A stretch of DNA of 64,000 bases from Daphnia pulex (Eukaryota > Arthropoda > Branchiopoda > Diplostraca > Daphniidae): positions 11,346,001-11,410,000 of the forward strand of contig NC_060024.1 of the NCBI RefSeq assembly GCF_021134715.1. Direction: 5' to 3'. The translations under genes were made by a program, and so were the position numbers. Below the pieces are notes generated by a model. It was not told where the DNA came from, did no database searches, and saw only the letters and a program-made list of their open reading frames with translations. Shown here piece by piece: positions 12,205 to 26,467 of the stretch (positions are counted from its first letter, which is position 1; each line of letters opens with the position of its first letter).

Positions 12205-12212
12205 TGACGTCA
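12205..12212. promoter_or_regulatory. full CRE palindrome (TGACGTCA)
   Basis: A perfect CREB/ATF site about 240 bases upstream of the long-form ATF4 start. It could sit in the promoter or leader and allow CREB/ATF control of this gene. Only the motif is seen. Confidence 0.45.
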
Positions 12213-15200
12213 ATGGCCTACCACCACCGTCACGAAGGTGATTATGATTGCACAACATGGAAAATGGCGTATGGCAGGCAGGTCTTGAGCGTTGGATTTG
12301 CGACTGTTTCTGACAAACTACGGTATTTATTGATGTAAACAAAAACAAAACTTACTCCATTTTTAATATAGTTGTGCAGGCACACGGGGGTGTGCGTTTT
12401 AACGCAAAAAGCGCTAGTATCCCATCATGATTCACCAATTGGTATGCAGAAATAATTTGTTTAGCACTGTATTCTTTGACTTCATGGAGGAAACTGAACG
12501 AAGAAGCAGACGGAAGTAGAGATGTGCAACGCAAACTGTCGAATTCGAACGCCACCTGGAAGTCGGAAGTAGTCTTTTGGTTTAAATCGTGACAAAACAG
12601 CAGCAATGTTGACGAATTTAATCAACTTTCGGCACTCAAACTCGAAACGTATACTTTCATCTCGAAATAGATGAAATATTTATGATATTTGATGTAATTG
12701 AAAGTTCATTGAGGTTAGTGGTCTTCCCACCAATGGCGCTGTATGCAGTGTTAAACTAGCCTCCTGTCTACTTAGTCTGTAGCGTGATTGCATCAGCCCG
12801 ATTATCAACGCTACCTAGCGGTCGTAAAATCAAGTTAACATTGCCCGTATGGAAATGAGAGATACCCGCACGACTATGTAGATTATTTTCTCACACACAA
12901 ACGAAAAGCCGAAAAGCCAGAGTACTCTGCATCAATATATCAATTTGATTCTCCTTTCCTGCACGCTGCCAAACCGCCAGCAGACTTGTACTACACACAC
13001 ATACGTTGGCCTTCAATGCCAATCGATGTTATTTTCTTCTTTTCCCCCACCTACGTGATATCTTTTCTTGGAATTGTACCGTTCACATAGCTCAGTCTTT
13101 AATGCATTCCTCATTGACGGTCAAAAAATGCCTTTAGGGTTGACTTCATATTATTTTTTTTGCTCGTTCGTTCGTTCGTTCGTTCGCTGGCTGCTGCTGA
13201 TGTCTCTCACCATCTATCTCCGGCTGTTATAAAAAAGACAACTTTTTTATATATTTTCGTGGCCTTTCCCGAACGCCTGTTTTTTTTTTTTTTTTTTTTT
13301 TTTTACCCGCTGAAGGTTAAAAGGGAGAGAATTAAAAATAAACACACTCCCGAAACGAACTAGGAGACTGAACTCGAGTCTGAACCGCTCTGTGTGTGTG
13401 TGTGGGTAACTTTGGGATGAAGATGGCGCCTATCCCATGTTTTTTTGTGTGTGTGTGTGTGTGTTCTTTTTTCGGCGTGACGAACGGCTTTTTCCCTCTC
13501 CCAGCCTCCAGCACTCTTTCAAACTTGCACCAAAAAAAGACATCCGCCCCAGAGTCATCCATCTTGAAGGAGAAGACGAGGGAGTATGGAAAAAATAAAT
13601 AAATAAAAATATAAAAACTATTCCGTAATGACTCTTGTGTGTGTCCTCATTGGAGAGAGCGAATTCCCGGGGCCAGTATACACATGATCTTTCTATAAGT
13701 ATTAATGCAACGAAAATGTGTATAATAAAGAAATGGCGGTGTCGTTCTACTGCGGTTTTCTTATACACGCCGCAGCAAATGAAGAAATCTATCGGCAAAA
13801 ATCGACCGCAGCCGGCGTGAAAGGGAAATTTTATTCGGCCAACATAAAAAAAAAAAAAATTCACGTCAATTGATGCCACCAGTACTGTGCTGCAACAGCC
13901 AACGACACAACATGGAAACAGGTTTTTATATTCATATTTTTGGGTTTAGAGAATCGTCGTTATCAGCTGGACGTTGATGGACATCTAAAGTGACACACCT
14001 ATGGCGCTAGCGAGAGGTGTGTCACTATGTTGTTTCTCTTTGGGATTTTACTCGGAAATGGATCACAATCGGGGCGGCGGTAGAGAGCCGATCAAGGCCA
14101 TAAGCCAAGACGTCGGAGCACACACGTTGATGTGTGTTGCGGGAACCCATCCTTCGGCCGTTCGAGGAAGTCGATAGATGGATGGGGGTGGGTAGGAGGA
14201 GGAGGAGGTTGATGAAAAAGGGGGGGCAGAGAGAACTAGCAGAACAAAAAAAAACTATCTGGGAAAAAGAAGAACGCGCGTCAGTTTCCAAGGCCATGCA
14301 GCAGCAGCAGCCGATCGAAACGTCTAGCCACGGCTCAGGCAACGCCATCTATATCCATTAGCATAATGCAACGTGAGTGCTAAATTCCCTTTCGACGATT
14401 CACGAGAAAAATGGCGATTTTCATATTCATCACATTCGCAACTTGGCAGCGGTGGCGCTAGTTGACCGTTTTCTCATTTTTTGTTACCCCCTCCTTTTCT
14501 TTTTTTAACTTTTTCTTTTTTCCAAGAGGGGGGGGGTAGGGGAAAGAAAATGGGTGGGGCTGAGCGAAGAAAAGAAGGAAACACAGAGGAGGGGCGGCCA
14601 TTGCGGTTCGGTATCCAATCCGAACCTCTTCTTTTCCCAACCAGGGGGATGGGGAAGGCCTGCCCCCTTTTCTCTGTGTGTCTCACTTCTTTTTCTGGTG
14701 GTGCCGGGTCCGCTGCTGCACGCCCGCCCGTGAGTGTGCTGTCTGCTCCTGTGTCTCGTTCGTCGTGCACACAGGACGAGAAGCACCCCTTTTCTTGCTT
14801 GCTCCTTTTTGATTATTAAAAAAAGGGAAAAAAAAAAGATCCGTATGTGTGTGTGTTTCTTTTTTATATTCCCCCCGGCACACAGAGTCACACACACTCA
14901 CACAACTACTCTGCTGACTTGTGTTGTTCTTGTTTGCGAAACATTTCTTTCATTCGACAACACACCACCACCGCAGTGCGAGCGGTTTGTGCCCAGGCCT
15001 GATCGGTCTGGTGAGCCTCACACCAACACACATTTTACTTGCTACACATTATTTTGACGGGGGGATCTTTACTGCTGCTGCTCACTCCATTTTTGTTTCG
15101 CCAAAATAATTCGTCCACCGACTGTTTTGTCATTTCGGCAAGTCGTTATTGAGAGAAAAAAGTGAGTGTGTGTGTGAATGACCAAGTGAGTTTCTTCTTT

Positions 15201-15246
15201 CAGTTTTGCCCATCTATAACGCACACTCTGGCCCCCACTAAAGATC
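12213..15246. other. intergenic region rich in simple repeats
   Basis: Upstream of the zinc-finger gene. Visible items: a TTCG repeat (13164-13187), a run of about 25 T (13280-13304), GT repeats around 13390-13405 and 13445-13465, G-runs near 14220 and 14527, and scattered (CT)/(GA)-rich tracts. The many short open frames here come from low-complexity DNA and show no protein motif. It probably holds the promoter and leader of the zinc-finger gene. Confidence 0.5.
13164..13187. repeat. (TTCG)n microsatellite
   Basis: Tandem TTCG units between the ATF4 and zinc-finger genes. Confidence 0.8.
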
Positions 15247-15329
15247 ATGGAGCCGCTGCTGCTGAGTAAGATTGATCGGATATTCAACTCGCTCAGACCT
15301 CAGAATCATCCAAGCCTCCATCACTCGAC
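15247..15329 (+). other. candidate leader exon of the zinc-finger gene with a short upstream ORF
   Basis: A frame beginning MEPLLLSKIDRIFNSLRPQ ends at a consensus donor (GTAAGT at 15330). It lies about 940 bases upstream of the zinc-finger ATG. Joined to the acceptor near 16128 (CACACAG), the frame stops almost at once. It would then be a spliced leader exon carrying a uORF rather than an N-terminal extension. Confidence 0.35.
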
Positions 15330-16270
15330 GTAAGTTAACCTTTTCCCCAGTTATATCTCGTCGTTTGTTGGCTGTCCCAGTACCACCATCGAAAATTGGG
15401 ACAGCACGTGCAACTTCTACTGTCCTTTTTGTTGTCAAGGGTAAGGTTGACTAGGTTTATCTGTAAAAGGTTTTTCTAAACCATCGTCTTTGGTGGCCCA
15501 GGTCGATCCTTTTTATCGGCCATGGGGTGAAATTGATCTTATTTTATTCGACCCCCAAGAATTGCTGGGAAGAAAAATGGGGAATTGTTAGCCCCCCCGA
15601 CCGACCGATGGCTGAACCACTTTGATGGGTTACTGCAACCCCACAAAGAACCATGCACAACATCGGGTTGCTGCAACCTATTTTAGGCTGCCTTTTTTTG
15701 TGTTTTATTTTTTTCCCCCATTTTTATTTTTTGACCCGCCGACAGAGTATATACCGGGAGGAGGAGGAGGAGGAGGAGGGGGGTCGGGAGTGTGTGTCTT
15801 TACATTTTTCACCGTAGATGTCGCTGACGGCGCTGCGCTACCGCCCGGCGGGATTTTTTTTCCCGCCGTTTTTTTCTCTTCTGTCGGCTTTTATTTTTCT
15901 TTATAACTGCACTACCACACCAGCATTTTCTGCCCAGTATGATCTAACTCTCTGTTCCCGATTTTTATTATTACTTCCCCAGCGTGTCCCGCGGGGTCGT
16001 GAAAACTTTTTTTTTTCATTATCTCTGATCCATCTGAAAGGAATGTATAATGACTTTATTGAAACGTTTATAAAACTTGTTATTTATAATCGATTTTTTT
16101 CCAATATTTTCTTTTTCGTGCACACAGGTTGGAGTGAACTGTTTTTCTTTATTTTTTCTTTTTATTTATTTTCTGGGGGGGTGGGGAATTTCAAATAACT
16201 TTTTCAAAGTACAAATAAGAAAGAAAAGAGTCGGTCGGTCGTCGACGGGGGGTTTTGAACGGATCCTTCC

Positions 16271-17519
16271 ATGATGAATTATCCAGTTTGGCCGGATTCG
16301 GCCGGGGTGGCCGGTTACTCTCGGACATTGCTGGGCCAAGGTGGAGGCGGAATGCGGTCGTCGTTGGCTCCACCGCCACCTCCTCCGCCTGCAGCCGCCT
16401 CAAGTGCCGGGACTGCCGATGAAGGAGGCACCAACAAATGCAACCCGCCGAAATATAACGTCACCAACGGAGGAACGGACCCGACAACTATTCAACGCTC
16501 AGCCAATCACCATTCATCTTCTTCCGCAGCCGGCGGATCCTCGTCGTCCTCGGCGGCCCGTTTGAATAATGGAGACGATTGTGGCAGCAGTGGCGGCGGT
16601 GGTAGCGGCGGAGGAGCTCGAGGCCATCAGCTCCCCTCGGCGGACAAATACGCCCCGCTGTCTTCCTTTACCGACGACGACAGTCTCCTCAAGGTGAACT
16701 CGATTGGGAGTGGTCTTTTACACAGAAATACCTTTTTTTCTTCCATTTTAAATAAAATTAGAATCGAAATTACTGAGAAAAACACCCAACAAAAAAATAT
16801 AACTAACCACTCGCCTCGATTATGATTACCACCATCTGTAAATTATTCCGGAATAATCGGCAATGGAAAAAAAAAGAAAAGGAGAGTTGAGAACGAAACC
16901 TTCACTGGTTTGGGATTTCTAGGAATCCCCTCGGTTCAGGAAGGTCTAACACACACTGGGTATCTTGATGATTGCCGTATAGGGTAGATACTTTTTGTTT
17001 CCATCGAGGTAGAAAAACAAAAAGGAAAAACTCGTTTGTTCTGGGTATAGAAAAACAATCCCAGAATTTAAGAAATGACAATTTGTTAGAGACTCTCGTG
17101 ACATTTCTTTGTTGCTTCGTTTATTTCTATCTCGCGTGTAATCGGCTATTTTTTCCTAGAAATCGAACGCAGTTTATTTTTTCCTAGAATGAACCAGAAT
17201 TCCGCTTAAATAGTCAAGTCCACTGGTTTCACGTTAAAGAGTTAAAAAAAAAATTGACTGATTACCTTTCCGGTTTTGTTTGTTTTAAAGTGTGTAATTT
17301 AAAGTGGAAGTTTTACCTCCTCTTTTTGATTGATTGTGAAAAATAGTAAGAAAAATGGTAATTGAAATAATTTGATTCCGCACACAGGTGGCGACACATT
17401 TTCTCAGCGGTGGAAACGGCCAGGGTCGACACTACATGCCTATTGCCCGCGATTACTCAACATTGAGCTATTCCTCGGGCGTTTCCGTCAGTACAGCCGG
17501 CTCCTATTGTAATCCCGGC

Positions 17520-17560
<41 letters not shown>

Positions 17561-19800
17561 ACAGCAGCAGCAGCAACAACAACAGCAAGTTGCGGCCCTC
17601 TCGTTGGAACGACCGGGGGGTACGGCACGCAATCCTCATACTTCAGATGGTGGTCCGGGAGCCGGAAGCCGGATATCTTCAGCGTCTAGTTCGGATAATG
17701 GAGGACCGAATACGGCCGGCGGCGCGGGCCAACCCAACCCGTTACTCTCTCCGTGCAGCGTCATGGAAGAAGCCTCGAGTCCCGGCTCGACGACCAGTCA
17801 ATTATCCTATTTGGGTGCCCTACAAAGTCCGGCCAATTCCGGCCTGACTCCGCTCGGCTTCCCAGCTCCGTACCTTTTAACCAAAGACGGTGCCGGATTG
17901 GCCGCTGCGGCCGCAGCTGCCGCCGCCCAAGCTGCTCACGTCGCTGCCCAGCAGGTCGGGCACGGTGGTGGGCATGGAGGGCATGGTGGACATGGCGGCG
18001 GCGGAGGACACGGCCACAGTGGACACGGTAGCGGCATAAGCGGACCCAAACAGAAGAAAGAACCTAAACCGGGCAGTGATGTACGTTCATTCGGATGTCA
18101 GGTATTAATACCCTGGTATTCCGCACTCCTTTTTGGCGTTACACAATCTGGGGAAAGGATTTTCAAAACCGGTTTTCCATTTATTATTATTTTTATTTCT
18201 ATTTTCACGGTCACTTTCCCTTTCATTTTTTTTATCCCATCCAACTGGTTTTTTGTTTGTGTCTTGATTAACATTCAGTTAGCATGTCAGTGTCATCACT
18301 TCTCGGAAGGAGATTATATATCTTGTCTAATTTACAATGACCATCTTTGGAAGTTTTTTACAGTATTTCTTTTGAATTTTTTCATATCTACTAACGGACG
18401 GCTTCCTGGAAATGCTTAATATGTATCTACTCTCCTCTTGTATTTCTTGCTCCTTTCAGGTTTGTGGACGTGGATTCAAACAAAAGGCGACGTTGGCTCA
18501 GCACGAAAGGACCCACACGGATGAACGACCGTTCGATTGTCCCGATTGCCACAAACGCTTCCGTCAGCAGTCTCACTTGGTGCAGCATTTACGGATTCAT
18601 TCGGACGAGCGACCCTATGGATGCACCTACTGCGAAAAGGTGCTAATGCCCACAACCATCTAATCCGTCCGTGGATGTTTTGTACTAAATATTTGATTCC
18701 TGATGATGGATTTTTGTGTAGGCGTTCCGTCAGAAGGCGATACTCAACCAGCATATCCGGATCCATACGGGCGAGAAGCCGTACGTTTGCCCACAGTGCA
18801 CTAAATGCTTCCGACAGAAAGCCATACTTAATCAGCACATCCGGACGCACTCGGGCAAACGCCCCTACTCTTGCCCGGACGCCAAGTGCAAGAAGAAATT
18901 TGTCGATCAGGCGTCGATGGAGAAACATTTCAAAAAGCATATCGAGGATGACCAGCAGCAGTTGCTGGCCGAAGCACGAGGCGGACCTGGGATGAGGTCC
19001 ACCAACGCCGGAGGACGCAACAATGCCAAAGGATTGTTGCGGGTCAAATTGAACAATTCTGACCGACCGGCTACAACTTTCAGCCGCGTCTTGGCGCCTG
19101 GCGCCGGCGGGATCTCGACTCAGGACCGGGCCACATCTCCTTTCCCAATCAACATGATGACCCGCCCTGGACAAAACAATAACAACAACAACAATAATAA
19201 TAATGCCGCGTCGGGCGCTCCTACTCCGGCCGGAACTGCTTCCGCTTCTCCTGAACGGATGGCCGACACTCCGGCTGCTAGCCGGATTGAATTAGCCGCC
19301 CACGAAGGATCATCTCAACAAGCACCGCCCACTTACCTGACTCATCACGGGCACCATCACCACCACCAGGCGGCTGCAGCCGCAGCAGCCGCCAGCAATC
19401 CAGCTTCCGGCCCTTACCATTTTGTTCCGTTTCCTCACCGACCCTACCACTATGATCTGCTGAGTCTCGGTTCCATGGGTCAATCCATGTACGGCGGCGG
19501 AGGTAGCAATAACAAGATGGCCGAGCAGCATGCAGCAGCCAAATACCGCTCGGATGCTTTGGGTAACTAATTGAATTCTGGGTAAAACAAATAACTCAAA
19601 ATGGCTCAATCGACGAAAGATTTCCTAATGTTGTCAACTTTTCATCCCCCCCTCCCCCCCACCACTCACGAACAGGCGAGGCTCCTCACAGCCAACAAAT
19701 GGGAGGCGCTATGGATAAGGAGTGCGTCGGAGGTGCCAACAACAATATGGCAACCAACTACACGGTTAATGGAAGCGTCCAAAAGGATAGTGTTCCTTAA
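16271..19800 (+). CDS. C2H2 zinc-finger transcription factor, five fingers
   Basis: Five coding exons: 16271-16693, 17388-18101, 18460-18639, 18722-19562 and 19676-19800. All joins are GT..AG and in frame, 760 aa in total. The N-terminal half is low complexity (poly-P, poly-S, poly-G, a run of about 22 Gln, poly-A, GGHGGHGG), as in many arthropod regulators. The fingers start at FGCQ|VCGRGF, where an intron splits finger 1 inside its Cys pair. Fingers 2-4 are linked by DERP, DERP and GEKP, with repeated helices [14 protein letters not shown] and [14 protein letters not shown]. Finger 5 is a C-x4-C variant ([10 protein letters not shown]). The C-terminus has Asn, His and Ala runs. Adjacent finger helices nearly identical to each other ([10 protein letters not shown] twice) predict a repeated DNA half-site. 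Role: sequence-specific DNA-binding regulator in the nucleus; the exact orthologue was not recognised with confidence. Confidence 0.9.
17521..17586 (+). repeat. CAG/CAA repeat encoding polyglutamine
   Basis: About 22 consecutive Gln codons, mixed CAG and CAA, within exon 2 of the zinc-finger gene. Codon mixing suggests selection or history stabilising the tract rather than a pure CAG expansion. Confidence 0.9.
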
Positions 19801-22800
19801 AGGAAAAGGAGAAGAAAGTTTTGGGGAAATTTAAAACCTACCGACAGCTAGAAATGACGACAACTTTAAAGTATATATCTCTCCTTTTCTTCTTTTACAT
19901 TTTTTCAAAAAATATCAACACATCATTTTGACACATGTATACCCCCCACCCCCACCCCTCCCTTTTTGCTGGCGGCTGATATGCAAAAGAAAAGAGAGAG
20001 AATTCACTTAGAAGGAAGTTTTTTTTTAACGGGAAAAAAAGAATTTCCCTCCGCTTTCAAAAAAGACGGAATTGTTGTGTGCCACCCGGTGAAACGTTTT
20101 GTGCCGCCGTTCTCGCGGCTTAAAAATTAGAAATAAGGTAAAAAACATTTGACAAATGGAGTTCGAGAAAACCAGCCTTCAGGCCATGTTCCTATCAGTT
20201 TAAAAAATTGTTAACCTTTTTCCCCTTTTTATTTTTTAATTATTCATTTGTTTTTAAGTAAATTTACAAAATTCATAGGAAAGGATGCCATTTTACAGGG
20301 GCATACAACTTGTTTCATATGAACTAATTTTCAGAAAAGACAAGAAAAACATTTCTTTTTTAAATCTCTCTCTCTCTCTCTCTCTCTGTCCCATCGTCCG
20401 GGACTTATTTTTTTCTTCTTTGTCTGTTGCGTTCAAAGTATACGAGAAAAAAGTGAAAACAGACAACACACACACAAAGCACACATTAGACGAAAGTTTG
20501 AAGTGATTTTTCAAAAAAATCCGTGTGTCATTGTCAATGTTGTCGTCGTTTTTCCTTTTTTCGTAACCGTTTGCAGGGTGTCTTTTTTCTCTCCTCATTA
20601 TCTCCTTTTTATTATGATAACCGATGGGTTCAAAAAAGGGAAAAAGTGTAGGTTCTTTTTTTTTTTATTTCGTGTCGCATGTTCCTCCTCCTCCACTATA
20701 TTTGAAAATGTCTAGACATTTTTTTTTAACGAGAAATAAAGGAATCAAAGTTAGTAGACGGATCGATCAACTAGGAGGCAGACGGAAGTATCGATCGGAG
20801 TCGGGGACGTGTGTGTCATGCCAAAAGCGAGAGCTCGCCGTTGTTGAATTTCTGTCTTTTTTAGACAACAATTTTGTTTATTTCTTTTGACAAGAAATCG
20901 CTTTCAACTGCAGTTTTATTTTTATTTTCTTTCCTTTTTTAATTTGTCGTCGCTAGGAAATCCGGGGGCGATTAGTTCTTCCTTTATCTCCCTTTTTTGC
21001 AATTAGCTTCAACCCGCCAAATGCAGCTCAAAAGACGCAAAAAGGGGAAAATGGCTTCCAGATCACAGTTTTCTTTTTCATTTTAATTTTTTAAAAGACG
21101 ATGAAAATCTGGCGCTATTTAGTAGCAACTTTATTTTGTTGTTTTATTTCATTTCCTAAGAATGAAAACAACAATTGAGAAAAACAAAATTATCGGGGTG
21201 CCATGTAGGTTTCAATTCTTATTTTATTTTTATTTTTTTCGGAAAAACGGAATGAATGAAAAAATAATTATTTAATTAATTGATTTTTTCTGGTTGATGG
21301 GGGTTTCGGTCGGTGTCTGCTGGATGGAAACCATAAATCTTTCATTGTCGCTTTGTGATACGAAAGAGGTGTAGAGAATGGTTTACTTTTATTTTTGAAT
21401 TTCTCCAACTTTTCTTCTTCTTCGATTAAAAAAATTAATTTTTATTTTTATTCAATTCACTGGGCACGTTGTTAAAAACAGCTGAAACAGGTATGAACCG
21501 TCGTTCAAAATTTTTCGAATTTATAGCCAAGCAAAGAATTTCAAAAAAAACCAAGAAAAATTGGCTGACTAAGATTTTCCCCCCATCTTTTTGGAATATA
21601 TATATAAATAGCGTAGAGAAGGTTTATATATATATTATTATTTTAGTCTATGGCGTGTGTTTTAAACAAAAAACTTCCGATAAGAAATTTTTCAAACTCT
21701 TCCGGTTCCTCCCACCCGAGAAAAAGAAATCTGTTAATTGTCTTTATACCACTTTTATCTCTTTTCCTTTCAAAGTAAAGAAGAAGCAAACACTCCCGAC
21801 TGTGATGTCATCACGTTTGTTACTCGACAGGAAGCTAAAAAAAAAGAAAACTAAATCACGATAATGTTGCTCCCCCCCCCCTCTCATTCATCCTATTTCT
21901 TTTATTCCTGTACACACACCCACCAAAACAATCCACCCCCACAAAACAAGGAAACACACAAACACACCGGTTTTATAGTTGTTCTCCATCATTGAAATTT
22001 CAAACGAAATTTTTGAGTTCTTTTTCGACAGTGTGTGTGTGTGTGTTTGTCTCTCAACAAATCAATTCGTTTTTAATAACTAAATTAGGCCTACATCAGA
22101 CAAATTCTATTATAATAATTTAGCTTTATTTTTTATTATTATTATAATTTGTTTTTATTGTGTTGAGGAAGGGAAAAGAAGGAGAAAGGAGAAGGAGAAG
22201 AAACCGATTTTTTAAAATTAAGAGAAAGAGAAAAATGAATCGCGTCCGCCACACGTGTTTTGTATACGTACACACCTCTGCCTTGAAAAAGAAATTAAAA
22301 CAAGTTAAAAATTAAGAGAATTGCTAAAGAATGATTTGTGAAAGAGATGATAACAAGTTAAAGATGTTGATGATGCGTCTCCCGCTGGTTCGATTGATCT
22401 TACGTGTCTCTTTATAATAATAATTTCGTGCGTGTTACTTTTTATCTCGTTGTTAATTTGGTTGTTCATTTTTTTTATATATATATAAAAATTGATCCTT
22501 GATGACGTGCTTGATTGTATGAATTTTTTCTCCTGAATTTTTCTCGTTTGTTTCAAAAAAAAGTTTTCTTTGTTTTTTAATTAAGATCCCTTCGCCTGCC
22601 CTTATTCTCATCCGCATGGTGTCGCGGAAGTAAAACACACACACCCTCCACAAACAATGTTTTGCAAATATCTTTTTTTCTTAATTTTTATTATTTTTGA
22701 TTTTCCCGAGGTCTACAAGGTACGGATGAGCGGAAAGAAAGGAAAAAAAAACATAAAATGAAAAAATCTAAAACATTAAAAAAATGTAAAATAAAAATCC

Positions 22801-23872
22801 AAAAAAAATGTGAAAGGAAAAAGAAAAGGAAGAAAAAATACCTAGTGCTGTTGCGGATTCACAAATAACACTGCCACGTGGCTTCGAATACACTAGAATG
22901 TGCAAGTCCGAGTGATGTTATTATATATCTTTAGTCTTTTTTTTATCAGGCGAAGCTACCGGTCGACTTTTACAACCGGTGGTTTGCCGTATATGGTGGT
23001 AACATGTTTTTGTTTTTCTTAATGATTGTCTTTCCATCTGGTTTGTTGTTGTGTGTATTTCGGTCTTGTTAAACTTCAATCACATGGAAAAAGTAACATT
23101 TTTGTCCCATTCGTAAAATGTCGTCCCATTATAGGGGGCACAACCTTGTTTTTCTGGTTTCTTATCAACACAAAAAAGTTTTACGGAATAATAATTAGAC
23201 ATGTCGATGACGATAATGATTGCGTGTGTAGTGCATCAGGGGGGGAACATTGAACTCGTTTCGGTGCCAAAAAAATTGATTACGCAATTTTGAATAAGAA
23301 CAGCATGCAAAGAAAAGAAAAGAGCTGAAAAAATGGCGCCTTCGTTATCCAAATAAATTATGACACTCGACGAGAATTTCAAAAAAGAAAAACATTTCTC
23401 AAAAAAGAATTTAAACAAAAGTTATCGTAGTAGTAGTAATACACACTCAACACTGAATGAAATATATTTATAATATATATGTACGGTTTACATGAAATAT
23501 TATATAGTACGTTGACCCGAGGGAAACTTATACAAACATTTTTCAGGGGGAGGGGAGAAAAATTATTACAAATATGGTTTTAATAGGGGAGGTGACGAAA
23601 GAGAAAAAAAAAAATTACCGCTCCCGATCCATAGCGATTTTTTTTTTTTCAAAAGAAAAAAGGTATTTTGTGTGATTTTAAAACACAACAGCAGTAACGA
23701 TCATGTAATAGTGTATGTGTGTGTCACCGTAATGGCGGAACGAGACGTGCGGAAAATAATTTTCCATCTCTTTTTAAAAAAGAGAAAAATGCCATTACAC
23801 CGTTTCAAGTGTGTCTCGAATGTGTGTATATGTGTGTGTCTGTCTGTGTATCGTGTAAATGGTTGTCGAAGC
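19801..23872. other. 3' region of the zinc-finger gene and intergenic DNA
   Basis: T-rich DNA with CT repeats (20367-20388), GT repeats (22030-22046) and poly-T/poly-A runs. It may contain a long 3' untranslated region. Open frames here lack coding features. No RNA gene seen. Confidence 0.45.

Positions 23873-26467
<2,595 letters not shown>

Noticed and set aside
13396-13602. Frames translating GT repeats
   Set aside because: Microsatellite translation with no coding signal.
14474-14901. Overlapping frames on both strands near 14.5-14.9 kb
   Set aside because: They come from G/C and CT-rich low-complexity DNA. Composition, not coding, explains them.
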